The notes below the pieces were generated by a model. The model saw nothing but the letters and a program-made list of their open reading frames with translations, ran no database searches and was not told the origin of the DNA. DNA of 64,000 nucleotides from Gigaspora rosea (Eukaryota > Glomeromycota > Glomeromycetes > Diversisporales > Gigasporaceae): the NCBI GenBank assembly GCA_003550325.1, contig QKWP01000125.1:435105-499104 (forward strand), given 5' to 3'. Each line of letters begins with the position of its first letter. The stretch's first letter is position 1. Below, piece after piece: positions 25,850 through 37,916 of the stretch. A program made the position numbers and the translations under genes.

Positions 25850-27170
25850 GCATTATTAATTTCGATTTATCATTATGGCGTTAATGATTATTAATTCAAA
25901 AATGATGCAATACTAATGCTATTGCTCATTAAATTGTTTAAATTCATTCTTGCATCACGACTTTGAACCATAGAAAGACTTTGTAGAAACAAAACTCTTC
26001 GCTCCTTATATGTAGAACTAGACATTAACGATTCAATAGGTAAACAGATTCAACCTTATCTAATAAGTAGAAAAAAATTAATAACCCATTTAGGTCACGA
26101 AAAGTTAATTTTTTGTTTTACATAACATGGAGTTCCAAATTTTAGTCAGCGGGTCAATTTTTTTTTTCATAACATGGAATCAGCAACAAAAGTTTTTTTT
26201 CGAATCTATAGGGTAATTCTGAAACATTAGGGTCAATATTGGGTGATACCGAAGTAAAATTAACAGCAAAAACAGAACAATTAGCACAATTGGAATTTAA
26301 AAAAAAATAATTTTTTTTTTTGAAAAATTGAGTTGGCGGCAGCTTATTCAAAACGAAAAATTAATTTTGCGCGGCCTAATTTGGAGATCTTGTCAAATAT
26401 AAGATTAGAAGATTTTATGGTATTACATTTCGATTTGTCACCTCAACCTTCATAGTTTTATGCTATGATCCTTCTAATATATTGATAGATACAGGTATTT
26501 TCTGTTAATACTGCAATTACATGTGACTAATGAAATCGATTTATCATTATGACGTTAATGATTATTAATTTCAAAAATGATGCAATACTAATGCTATTAC
26601 TCATTAAATTGTTTAAATTTATATTTTTTCATCACGACTTTGAACCACAGCTAGCCTTGAAGAAACATATCTCTTTGCTCCTTATGTGTAGAACTAGATA
26701 TTAATGTTTCGATAGGTAAACAAATTCAGCCTTATTTAATAAGTAGAAAAAAATTAATAACCCATTTTAGGCCAAGCAAAGTTAATTTTCGTTTTACATA
26801 ACATGGCGTTCCAAAATTCTAATCGATGGGTCTATTTTTTTTCATAACATGGAATCAGAAACAAAAAGTTTTTTGAATCTATCAGGTAATTCCGGAAAAT
26901 TAGGATCAATACCGAAGGAAAGATTAACAGCAAAAACAGAACAATTAGCACAATTGGAAAAATTGGGTCGGCGCGTTATGCAAAACAAAAATTAACTTTG
27001 CGTAACCTTATTGGTGATCTTGTCAAATATATGAGAAGATTTTATGGAATTACATTCCGATTTGTCACCTCGACCTTCATGGTTTTATGCCATAATCCTC
27101 CTAATATATTGATAGATGCAGGTATTTTCTGGTTAATACTGTAATTACACATGATTAATAAAATCGAATT
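25850..27170. repeat. direct duplication of about 670 bp
   Basis: The block starting atttatcattatggcgttaa (25,862) reappears at about 26,537 (atttatcattatgacgttaa) and similarity continues through acataacatgg, taacagcaaaaacagaacaa and gatcttgtcaaatat to about 26,505 and 27,170. Copies differ by substitutions and small indels. Both contain short peptides that look coding (for example LTAKTEQLAQLEK in the second), so the unit may derive from a dead gene of unknown family. Confidence 0.7.
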
Positions 27171-28677
27171 ACTAAGATCATAAAAAGGTTATATCTTTTG
27201 TTACGAGTTTATATAGGCAGCTTGAGCATGAACTTGAACTTGCGAGTACCCAACCTTGCGTGGCGTCACGCGCTGCATAGCTATCCCTTATACTATAAAT
27301 TTACATGTCACACATGATCGTACTGGTCCTGCGCGGCACGCATGTCGCGCAGCTAACATAATTAAGATATGCATTATTTTATTCGTGCGAAAAAATTGGA
27401 CTCCTTTTTTAATCGTCATTTGCAATTTATTCTATATACAACTGATCTTCGATAAGCGAAAAATTTTGAGAGCGCTTGAGCTTGCGCAGCGTTTCGCATG
27501 CACTGCTCTTACGCAAGCGCAAGAGAATAGAATATAGACTACAATCGGTTGATCTTGTGAAACCCAAAATTTCCAAAAAAGTTAAGTCTAAGAAAATCAA
27601 TTACCAAAAATAAATGTCAATATAACTAAAATTTACCAGAAAAGTAATTTAGAGTAACACCAAGCGTTAACAATTATTTCTAAGCGCTAACTATTTATAC
27701 TTTGTTCATTGAGGTAATTTTAACCATAGTTCTAATAATATCTATGTTTATAGGCTAAAATGCAGCAATATTAGTTATATTGTTAACCAGTTAATTATAT
27801 TGTGTATCGAGACTGTTAGAGAAGATTTTGACTTTTAAAAGACTTACACTCATATAAAGGTGAGTAGGCGAATGATAAATCTTTCTTTCATTAACCCTCA
27901 AATTTTCTATTATTATTTTTTTTATTTTTTCATCAATTCATATACGAACGCACATCAGAAATGTTTTTGGCTTTAATTACTCTTGCTCAGCATAAGCTGT
28001 TCATTTACCGGTGTTATGTCGGATAAAGTTCCCATATCAATTGGAAACTATGGTAAATTCTATTAATGATTTGGCAATCATTGGGCACTATCTGAACCAT
28101 CTTACTATACAATAACTATGATTTTCTTTTGTTATTGTAAATTAAGAGTATCCAAATAATATCAAAATCCCAAGCAATTTCACTATTCCAGACGGAAATG
28201 TTTTTAAATTTAAGTTATATCTTGTTGGATTTGTTTGGTACATATGTAATACCAATAGTTATAATAAATGGTAGGTGGGTAAGTACATATGTATTTAGTA
28301 AATATTTATTTTGATACATTATAACTTGTAATACTTATGAAGTTATATGATTATTAGATCAATTTCGCTCAGTGTTTTTTAACGACAAAGATGATATCTC
28401 CAATTTCCCCATTTCACCTTCGGCTGTATTAGATGTAAGAGGCATGTAAATTGTATAAAATAATATATATTATATTTAATACTTTGAATAGTTAACGACC
28501 AAATTCTGATCGAAATTTTAATTTTGAATGGAATTAAATTTGTATTGCAATTTTGAATTCGATAAATTTTGAATGATTGAAAAATTTTGATCAAAAATTT
28601 GAATATTCATTGGAAATAAAACGAAGTTCTTTAAATGAGAATGCCGACATTCGATTGTTATCATAATACTTTCATTT
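27171..28677. other. gene-poor region; second GC-rich hairpin block
   Basis: 27,315-27,355 repeats the conserved TGATCGTACTGGTCCTGC block with a CTGCGC...GCGCAG stem. A 93-codon frame overlapping it (27,256-27,537) is Cys/Arg-rich because of the GC-rich repeat and is not believed. Nothing else is supported. Confidence 0.4.
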
Positions 28678-28917
28678 TTATAACAATTTAGAGGGCCAAT
28701 TTATTGTTAGAACAGCTATTCCAGAGTATGATAATTCAGCAATGACCGTGACTCCCATTGGTGTGGCGCCATCATCTGATCCAACGAAAAATTCTCCTTC
28801 TGAACTTAATTTGGTTCTTGTAATTATCATAATTCTATTATATAACTGCTTCAATGATTCCTGATTAATATTTGTATCAAAATAATCAGAGTATCTCAGG
28901 AAATGGGGCATTTTCAA
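28678..28917 (-). CDS. uncharacterised ORF (79 aa), low confidence
   Basis: Minus-strand frame MKMPHFLRYSDYF...EGEFFVGSDDGATPMGVTVIAEL. Base composition and residue use are more gene-like than in neighbouring DNA. A second GGATPPSVSV-like stretch lies just upstream on the same strand (about 28,930-28,990), hinting at an internal repeat. I do not recognise the family; it may be an exon or a decayed fragment. Confidence 0.25.
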   Translation of the reverse strand: MKMPHFLRYSDYFDTNINQESLKQLYNRIMIITRTKLSSEGEFFVGSDDGATPMGVTVIAELSYSGIAVLTINWPSKLL

Positions 28918-30100
28918 ATATTACCTATCTCATTCTTACAGACACTGATGGCGGAGTAGCACCACCAAGTTCAGAATGTAAGTAAAATAATCAAGAATAT
29001 ATTAAGCATTAACATTCTTTTATTTATAGCATTTTATTATATATTGTAATTATTAGGTGGGACTAAGTTTCCAAATGGCAATCTTTATTCTGAACCAATT
29101 TTTGCAATTATCTTATACTACTATAAGAAGTAAACGAAAAAATCTTATATAACTAGAAATTTAGAAATTGCAGCAAAAGCATGGACTGAATTTATTTTTT
29201 ATTGTCAGTTGATCATCATTAAATATGATTGGCCAATATCTCTAAATAATAATATTTATAACGTAGTTAACTATTACAGTACTATTATCATTACATATAT
29301 TTATAACGTTTTATTACATTATGTATTACTCTAAGAGCCTATTTGCTAATCTAATGATCAAAGATATTGTTTTATTAATTACCTATTTTATTTCGATATG
29401 AATACATTGTAAAATGTCTAATGCCAAAGAATTTATTATTGTTTACACTAAGCCCAATCTCTAATTAGAATGTTATGGCACTAAAGATTGTGGTATTATG
29501 GCATTATGCCATCACGGCATATAATATTTATGGCAATTAGATGTTATGCCATAATTAATTCTACTATATCCGATATGGTAAATGCCATATTACAATAATT
29601 TGGTAATTCTATACCACCATTGTGTGATGGTGAAACGCAGTGTATGGTGCACTTTTGGAAAGGAATTGAGGTGGGACACTGAATGCATAAAATAATAGTA
29701 TTGTGTTAGTAAATGTATTGAAAAAACTTTTCGAAGTATGATCAAGCTATCATGTGAGCCACGTGATGCTCGATCGGGATCAAGAAGGAACAATTTGGTA
29801 CTGATAAGTTAGTGACGTACAAATTAATTACGAAAATCAATGGGTAGTGCATGAAGTACGTAGTAATAAAGTAGAAGAGAAAATGGCGCGATTAAAATTA
29901 ATTAAAAGTCAAAGGTAACATTAGCGAAATATGATGTAATTGAATAGAGATATATGTATAAAAAATTGAAAGAGAAAAAATTAAGAATTAAAAAAATTCA
30001 CTGTCAATAATAACCCAGTTCAAAGTAACTAATTACTTATCCACAGAAGTCCTAAATTTCCTCGCGTTGTTTTATCTTTGAGGTAGGTTTAGTAGCGAAT
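28918..30100. other. gene-free AT-rich region
   Basis: Contains a run of TGGCAT/ATGCCA words in both orientations at about 29,470-29,600 (small foldback structures). A 67-codon minus frame (29,590-29,793) is not convincing. Confidence 0.35.
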
Positions 30101-30600
30101 CACTCGCTGGTTTAAAAATTAAATATTACTCTAGTTAATATTTTGTAAATAAATTAATAATTAATTTAAATATTAATTATTTTTTAACAAAATAAAATAT
30201 TAATATATTTTATATAAATATATTGTAACTATTTTAAAACTATTTTAATATTTTAATTAAATAATTTTAGTATATTAACTAGTTAAAAATATAAACTATT
30301 ATTATAAAATATTTAAATAAAATTTTGTTAATAAATTAATATATTTCTATAGAATTATAAATTATATTATTTAATAAAATTTTAGTATATTTTTATATAA
30401 ATATATTGTAACTATTTTAAAACTACTTTAAAATTTTAATTAAATAATTTTAGTATATTAACTAGTTAAAAATATAAACTATTATTATAAAATATTTAAA
30501 TAATATTTTGTTAATATATTATTACAGTTTTTAAAATAATTAAAAAAGTTTATTTATAAAAAAATTTGCTATAAAAATTATATAAAGAATAATCTATATA
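30101..30600. repeat. AT-rich subterminal repeats, probable left end of composite En/Spm-type element
   Basis: A unit containing attgtaactattttaaaact, ttaattaaataattttagta and ttaactagttaaaaatataa is repeated (about 30,220-30,340 and 30,410-30,520). It sits directly downstream of the transposase stop codon. CACT at 30,101 may be the terminus; the right-hand candidate ends ...ACCAGTG at 52,206. The ends match only partly, so the pairing is inferred. Confidence 0.4.
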
Positions 30601-30614
30601 TATTTTGTTTTTAA

Positions 30615-33600
30615 TTAAAAAGCTAATTTATTATTTAAAGGTAAAATAACTAATTTAGATTGATTATTTAATTTATAATTTCCTCTAACAAATTTATATA
30701 ATATTTTTTGAACAGGAAAAAAGTTTTCATAAGATCTAGTTTGAAATTTTGGTTCCCAAATTTCAGCAAGTAGAAGTCTATCTTTTAAATCTAAATCATT
30801 AAGTAATAAAAAATAATTTTTTTGTGATATAGTTGATTGGTTAAACCAATCTACAAAACAAAGTGTATGACTAATAGGAACAAGTTCATTATTATTATTA
30901 TTTGTATTATTTTTATTATACTTAGCTAGAAGAAGCATGGTGTGTTGTAAAAAATAATTAATTTTTCCTGGCCAATGAATTGCTTGCTCATTTTTATCTC
31001 TAAATAATGCTAAAAAATATGCACCTAAATCAGAACGGGTAAGTTCAGATCCAAAATATTCTCCACATAATTCTAAAGCACTAGCTTTTATAATTCTTTT
31101 TGAAACTAAATATGAATTTGAATCATTAGAAACTTGCCTTCAGTGTAAAATTTAAGATTATCATTTGAATATATTTCAGTATAATAATCAACTAATAATT
31201 TTAAATTTTCATTTGATAAATATGCTTTAGAAAAGGGTTTAATTAATCTTCCAGGATAATCTTCAGATCCAGTAACAAAAAAATTAATATTAGTAATAGA
31301 ATATTGAAATTCTATTATTTTTGGAATTGTATAATTATATATTGCTAATGTTCTTTTTGCTAATTGTTCATTTTGTAAATAATCTAAAGAAGCTTGTGCA
31401 GTTGATGTTAATGTTGGTTTTATTTAATCTAAAAGTCTATAAATTTCAATTTGTTGATTTATATAATTAAGCATATCCAATTCAACAGTTCTTCCGGAAG
31501 TATAAAAACTTGCAATTTGTCCATTTAACCTTTCATAAGCATAGCACCAATAACTATACCAAGAACCATAATTTAACATATCATCTTTTAAATGTAAATG
31601 ATAATGCATATTAGGTGTTATTATATTAGAACCATATAATGTTTGAAATTCTTTTAAAAATTTTATAAATAAACTATGTCCATGATTAATTTCTTCAGTT
31701 GTAATTATTTGTTGTGACATAATTGATACTGCATTTACAAAATATGACCATACTTTTTGATCTTGAATTGGTAAATAATATCTCTTAAAGCCATTGTTGA
31801 ATATATTAAAGTCCATGTTTTCCACTGATCAGATGTAAATCCAGAAAAGCTAGATGCTATTTTATGTGGAATTCTTCCAATACTAGCAGGTGGTGGACTA
31901 TTATTAACAATATTTTGAATATTAATAAGTTGATTTTTTGAAATTAAATCAGTTTATATTGTCCAAATTTTTATCATTTTATAAGCTGTTCCAAAGAAAA
32001 ATATTATGCATTGGATCAAAAACAGAAAATTTTATTGGATCAAAATATGATAATTGAAGAAAACTTGACCATCAAATACTATATTGATCAAACAACTGTT
32101 TACGCTCACTAGATGCAGAATATTTTCATTTCTCAGCTATTATTTTATGTTCTTCAATAGTTCATAAAGTATAATTGTCAATATTTGATTGATCTGAAGT
32201 ATCATTAGTTTTAAAAAGTTTTTTGCATTTAAAACATGAGAAGAATGACTAGAAAATCCACAAATTTTATTTCTTGCTGGTGTATCACATGAAACTAAAA
32301 TTAAAGCTCCATAATACATTCATCCAGCTGGGTATTTTATAGTTGCAAATGATTGACCAGCCATAATTGTTTAAGCTCATCAACTAATGGATCCAAATAT
32401 AAATTAATTTTTTTCTGTTGGCGGTTCTTTTGGTCCAGGAATAAGACTAACAAAAATTGTGTTTTCTTTTTTATATCTTAGATGACGTGGCAAATTTAAA
32501 ATAGTTAAATAAACTCCAGCAATTGGATAAACTGTATGCTTAGTAACTTTAAACCAGTCAATATTAATTGCAAAGCCAATATTAGTTTTGTGAAAAAATT
32601 TTTGAAAAAAAAGTTCGTTTTGATCATTTTTAAAGTTTTCCACACTTATCCATCATAGAGATCAGAAAAAATATTAGATGAAGTATTTTCTCTTTTATAA
32701 CAAGATTCTAATAATTCTTCTAAACCAGGTCATTGCAATAAAGTAGCTAATTGACTTAATATTGATTGATATGGATATATCTTAATTGGTTTGTAAATTA
32801 TTTTTCCTTTGTCTGTTCTAATCATTTTTTTTAATAATGTTTTACATTCACTACAACTTGCTTGTGAATTATCAGATATACTTTCTAAATTAGTTAAAAA
32901 ATGACATTTTTCACATACAATAAATTGTATAATTGTTTTTTTAAATGACATAGCATCTTTAGCTTTATATAATGTCTCAGGAAAATTTGAATCATCATTA
33001 AATACTAAAGCTTTAATAAATATTAATAAAGCTGTAATTGCAGTATATGGTAAAGTAAAAGCTTGTTGAAAAGAAAAAATCTATAATAAAACCCATTGAA
33101 TTGTTAAGTTAAAAGAATCTTTAAAAGTATTTGATAATATAGAGTATGGTATATATTTTGAATTTGGTTGAGTATATGCTTTAGTACTTTTAAAGCTTAA
33201 AATTGTTTCTTCTTCAATATCATTATCTTCTAATTCTATATTATCAAGTAGTCCAGTATCTCTTATAGAAGATAAATCTTCAAAATCATTTTCTTGTTCA
33301 GTTTCACTATCTTCTTCAGAAGAACTATAATTTAATGCTGCTCTAAATTTTTTTATTCGCTCTATCTCCTCATTATTTATTTCTTGTTCTACTTCATGTT
33401 CTACTTCTTCATGTTCTGATTCTTGCTCAATTCTTTGTTCAATATTACTTGCTAAAAATAATGTAGTTAAATCTTCAGCAGATGATATTGATGCATTAAA
33501 GCTTTGCCTAGTAGATAATAATGGTTCTCTAGTTTCTTTATGACTATTATCAATAGAATAATCTATTCTTCCAAATTGTTCTTGTCGATGCAATCTTTCT

Positions 33601-33659
33601 GTTTGAGTACTCACAATTTTTCCACTTTCACTACAAATAGTGCAATAACACCAAACCAT
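30615..33659 (-). pseudogene. En/Spm-Plavaka-type (tnp2-like) transposase, decayed
   Basis: Minus-strand blocks in family order: start MVWCYCTICSESGKIV (33,659), a long Glu-rich acidic region, a CEKC...CSEC zinc-binding-like segment (32,951-32,730), NIDWFKVTKHTVYPIAGVYL...LIPGPKEP (32,643-32,404; the core motif of tnp2-type transposases), GRIPHKIASSFSGFTSDQWKTWT (about 31,870), MHYHLHLKDDMLNYGSWYSY (31,825-31,424), and a C-terminal BAH-like end HTLCFVDWF...FPVQKILYKFVRGNYKL (30,938-30,615). Stops and frame changes occur between nearly every block, so the gene is inactive. It is a different subfamily from the transposase at 2.9-6.6 kb. Its divergent neighbour is the accessory gene starting near 37.9 kb. 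Confidence 0.85.
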
Positions 33660-33814
33660 ATTTGTTTTACAAATAAAAAATATAATATCCAAAATTATAG
33701 TTTTAAAGTTAATTATAACTTTGTGGTAGATTTAAAAAAACCTAAATATATTTCTTATTTTGATTTAAAAATAACTAATTTTATATGTTATTGCTAGAAA
33801 AACAAAACACAGAA

Positions 33815-34250
33815 AAATTTTTTTTTTAATATTATATATAGTTTACAAACTTGGCTCTTGTCATTTAAAAAAAAATTTCATAACATACATTTATGTTTTA
33901 ATATCTAGGATGTATTTATTTTTGGTTAATGATAAATTTAAGTCACAATCAAATATATATTTCACTATATTAAAAAAAAATATATAGAAATTTTTTTAAT
34001 ATTATATATAGTTTTTAGCAAAAATCAAGCTTGGCTTTTGCCATTTAAAAAATAATTTTACAATATACATTTACATTTTAATATCCGGGATATATTTTTT
34101 TTAGTTAATGATAAATTTAAACCACAATCAAATATATGTTTTCACTATATTAAAAAAAAATATAGAAAATTTTTTAATATTATATATAGTTTTTAGCAAA
34201 TGTCAAGCTTAGCTTTTGCCATTTAAAACAGAAATTTAATTATAACTTAC
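33815..34250. repeat. tandem repeat, unit about 170-178 bp, about 2.6 copies
   Basis: The word taatattatatatagttt begins at about 33,827, 33,997 and 34,175. Each is followed by a ttggctcttg/ttggcttttg-ccatttaaaa block and an attatttaaat-type tail. It lies just upstream of the transposase start codon, a position compatible with a promoter or transposase-binding array of the element. Confidence 0.7.
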
Positions 34251-34375
34251 AATTATATATTTAATATTTAGATTTGTATTTTCTATACTATTTTTTTTTT
34301 TGCATTTTTTTTTTTTTTTTTTGTTAAGAATAAGAGCGGTGTTGATTTATTTCTCTTCTATTTATATAGCAGTTT

Positions 34376-34590
34376 ACTATATTAAACTATAAATTGATGA
34401 CATACTTTTAATTTGTATAGTAGTTAGTTTATATAAACTATAATAACCTTTGTACGTATGTATAATCTTTGTATACATGAACATATATTAAACTACAAAT
34501 TGATGACATACTTTTAATTATGTATAGTAGTTAGTTTATACAGTATAAACTATAATAACCTTTATACGTATGTATAATATTTGTATATAT
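34376..34590. repeat. tandem duplication of about 107 bp
   Basis: The block attaaactataaattgatga ... ataataacctttgtacgtat is followed immediately by a second, slightly diverged copy. It belongs to the same region between the divergent transposon genes. Confidence 0.7.
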
Positions 34591-35270
34591 AATGAAAACA
34601 CATTAATCATTGCATCATTGTATTCCTACTCACACACTGTTGTAATCGGAAGAGTCTTCAATTTCACAGTATCAATTTAGCTCAGGGTAAGAACATAAGC
34701 CTGATTTCAAGTTGTGAAAGAAGGTAGACTATTTGAATAGCGTTGTTCTATAGATTATATAATAATGAGATTGTTTTATAAGTGAATAAATACATATGTA
34801 TAGTAATGTTTAAGGTTGTCGATCTAGCTAAAATTTAGGCTATGTGGTGGATTTAGAATTATTAAAATCAAATTTCTAAATACAAAGTATATAAAATATT
34901 ATGAGTTAGCAGCATGCTAAATACAGATTATAACGGGTTTAAGGTTATTGTAAGATTTTATTTTTTGAATATTAGCTAATTAAAATTATATATTTTAGAA
35001 AAGCCAAGATTCGATTTTGTAGAATATCTTTTCTTTATAAAGCATGCATCTTAATCTATACAGTATATAAAAATATTGATTATCTCTACAATATTTGCAT
35101 ATTTGTATGTCATAGTAACTAGACTAATCTAGATTATATATTATTAATAATTCGTTATTTTGTCATTTTTATTGTACGTACATGAAATAAACTTTTTTTA
35201 ATAAATATAAAACTTGTTGAAACAAGTATAGATTAACTTAATTTATTCTGTATTTAACTATAAACTCATT
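34591..35270. other. spacer, nothing recognised
   Basis: No ORF or repeat with definable borders between the 107-bp duplication and the next foldback element. Confidence 0.35.
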
Positions 35271-35667
35271 CCCCAAAATTTCAAGTTGGAACTATTGTAA
35301 GATGGGCCAGGATCGATTAATTTGCCCAAGGTTACTAATTAAGTAAAAAGTGCCTAGCTGATAATTTTACTATAGCTTTTGCTAACCAGTATAGCTTACA
35401 CTAACTATAATACCGATGCATTTGACTCAGATACTTCTGTATAAAAGAATAATATCTAAATTTTTGGGTCGGAATAGCCGGAATGTATTGTAGTTAGGGT
35501 CAGATTAGCTATTCTAGTTAGTGAAGCTATAGTAAAATTACCAGCTGGATATTTTTTACTTAATGAATAACTGGTTTCATTATTAAAATTCTTAGTAATC
35601 AGGGCAAAATTGATCAATTCCAGCCCATATACCAGAGTTCTGATGCATCCTGACCGGGATTTGGGGG
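35271..35667. mobile_element. foldback MITE-like element (about 400 bp)
   Basis: The left half and the reverse complement of the right half share CCCCaaat ends, then ATGGGCyrGrATyGATyAATT, TTAAGTAAAAA and AATTTTACTATAGCTT. The centre is unpaired. No target duplication is obvious, so exact ends are uncertain. Confidence 0.55.
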
Positions 35668-36004
35668 ATCTTCTTGTATGAGTTTGTAAAAAATTTTAAC
35701 AATGGAATATTGTTAGGTAACTTTATATGATTGGTTAGAACTATTTGCAAATATGATATATAGGTTAGATCAGAAACTTTATGTATGCAGAGTTTATTAT
35801 TGCTTGTGCATAATCTTTTATCTAGCTAGTAAATTAATTTTAAATTAGCAAGATCAAATAAATAAAATACACACAAACCTGTATGATTGAAAAAATATTT
35901 GTACGAATTAGCATTTCGAATATCAATATGAACATTTAATAAGTTATCAAAACAGAAAAATGGTACTTTATATAATTTAATTTAAAAAATAAGCTTGATA
36001 TTCA

Positions 36005-37085
36005 ATCTTACTAAAATAATCTGAAATTGCTTTTATCGTACAACTTGCTAGTATATATGTCTTGAGAATGTATTTGTTCAATTAAATCTAGTTTAATCTT
36101 ATTAGCTTCTAAAATTTGTTTTTTGACTTCATTATCATATTCTTGACCTATTTTATCTAATCAATAAGTAATTATTTCAATAATTTCAGTTGCAATAGAT
36201 CATTATCATGATCTTTATTCATATTTCTCATAGCTAATTTAATATAACAATCAGGTTCTAAACATTTAGGTCTTGATCCAACGATTATTCTTAATACAAG
36301 CTAATTATCTAGCAGCTTATTATAATCATACCACCAGAATAATTCAAGTTCTTTTGGTGATAATTGCATAACTATCAAATAACAAAGTTATTTGATAATG
36401 GTGCAATTATCACCAAAAGAACAGTCATCATAAGCCACCTGATAAACCCGTTATTGGATGCTATTTACGCAGCCAGATAAAATGCAAATAATTCTGTTAT
36501 TAGCTGCTTTCACATCCAATAACTATATATTATCAAATTGAACTCAATCAAATGCTTTTTTCCGGTCGAAATTTCTGTCATGATAACTTCAAGACTGTAA
36601 AAACCTGATGCTTGAGTATATAGTTGATCCATCAAAATCTCAGTTGCTATATATGACAGAAATCTACAAATTTTTTCTTCTTTTTCTTTTCTTGAAGTCC
36701 AAGGTCAGTGATATATGCATTATACAAAGCATGGCATTGCAAAATGTTTCTAATATGTAAATCTCTATGAACAAGTTACTGCGAATGAAATCGACTCGAG
36801 ATCCAAAGCTATATATTGTAAGAGACTCAATTTATCATTCAATTTTAATTGCAATACTTGTACAAGATTTTGCCATAATGAACCTATTGATCTATAATCC
36901 AAAACAATAATTTAATCACCAGAATTATCTTTTGATACACCTTTATATTGCAAGAATAAGAATTCTTGTAACCAAATTTGCAGTAATTTTTTAATTCCTG
37001 AATAAATTTTTGTTCATTTTCATTTGAATCATGAAACACTTTAATGCAATATTATGCATGCATTATTAATTTTATCTTAGAAATC
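36005..37085 (-). pseudogene. protein kinase (tyrosine-kinase-like type) pseudogene
   Basis: Minus-strand pieces follow kinase order. There is a Gly-loop remnant (GGF), the ATP-lysine strand NIALKCFHDSNENEQKF, the catalytic loop LVHRDLHIRNIL (HRD with its Asn), a DFG-equivalent ITDLGL, a C-lobe helix LEVIMTEISTGKK, and the end SRPKCLEPDCYIKLAMRNMNKD. This matches the large kinase family expanded in Rhizophagus, which phosphorylates unknown substrates. Many stops and frameshifts are present. A 36-bp inverted duplication (36,348-36,422) lies within the C-lobe, so the copy is dead. It sits between the two halves of a transposon and may have been captured or have been the original insertion site. 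Confidence 0.75.
36348..36422. repeat. hairpin: 36-bp inverted arms with 3-bp loop
   Basis: Arms 36,348-36,383 and 36,387-36,422 match at 33 of 36 positions; the loop is aaa. The left arm is coding-like kinase sequence read on the minus strand, so the right arm looks like a small inverted copy made in place, for example by template switching. Confidence 0.85.
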
Positions 37086-37189
37086 CTCCTTTTATTATTT
37101 CTGTGATATCACAAAATTTATTATAATCAATTTTTTTTTTTTATTATACAGATGTATAGAATTAGAATAAAAATTTTTTATCAATTTTA
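37086..37189. other. short AT-rich spacer
   Basis: Contains a poly-T run; no feature. Confidence 0.3.
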
Positions 37190-37299
37190 GATAGTGGCTG
37201 TTAAGATATCTTCGCTCAAAGTTTAGAAAAAAACTTGTATAACTAAAACAAAAGCTGCAACAAAGTTTTTTGAGCGAAGTTATCTTGATAGCTACTATC
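37190..37299. repeat. small foldback element (110 bp)
   Basis: GATAGTGGCTGTTAAGATAT...CTTCGCTCAAA at the left pairs with TTTGAGCGAAGTTATCTTGA...CTACTATC at the right. No clear target duplication. Confidence 0.6.
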
Positions 37300-37916
37300 T
37301 ACTAGATTGGGTTCTTCTTCTCCTGGTCCATAGACCGATTACCAATATAATAGGCCGGTCTTGAAGGTGCAGTGTTTGAGTCACAAAACTATAAAGCTTG
37401 GTTAAGCTTTGTTGAATATATTATAGGTTGGCTATAACTAATTATGTTGTCACGATCAATGATCGATCATTATCTCTATACTATGGATATGAATTAACTA
37501 AGTATTTTGTCAATAGCAATAGTGATTTAAGGTTAGCATATTTTTTGCAAATATATATATATATATTACTTTATTTATATATATATTAACTAACAACAAT
37601 TGTATTATAACAACTAATTAACTTATCGTCATTAGACATTATATGTATTAGTGCTTAAATATTTAGCTATCGAAAAAGCTTTGAGCTTAAACATTGTATT
37701 AGCTATCGAAAGAGCTTAATTAATGTAATAACAATATTACATATATCTTTTTTCTCATAATATACTAGCATTTTTTTTTTAATATAAATATAGCCTGTTT
37801 TCTTTTTTATTTTACATTTTTCTTCATAAAACATTATTAAAAATGGGTATGTTTAGTTACTGTATCAAATTGAGCAAAATCTAAATTTGCCTTTTGCTAA
37901 CATCTAAAATTTTATA
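37300..37916. other. region upstream of the plus-strand transposon gene
   Basis: AT-rich, with short repeats of gctatcgaaaaagctt (about 37,665 and 37,700). A possible first exon MGMFSYCI (from 37,843) precedes an acceptor-like tttatag, but the splice phases do not close, so I do not annotate it. Confidence 0.3.

Noticed and set aside
27256..27537. 93-codon plus-strand ORF
   Set aside because: Open mainly because of a GC-rich repeated hairpin block; no family resemblance and no coding-like neighbours.
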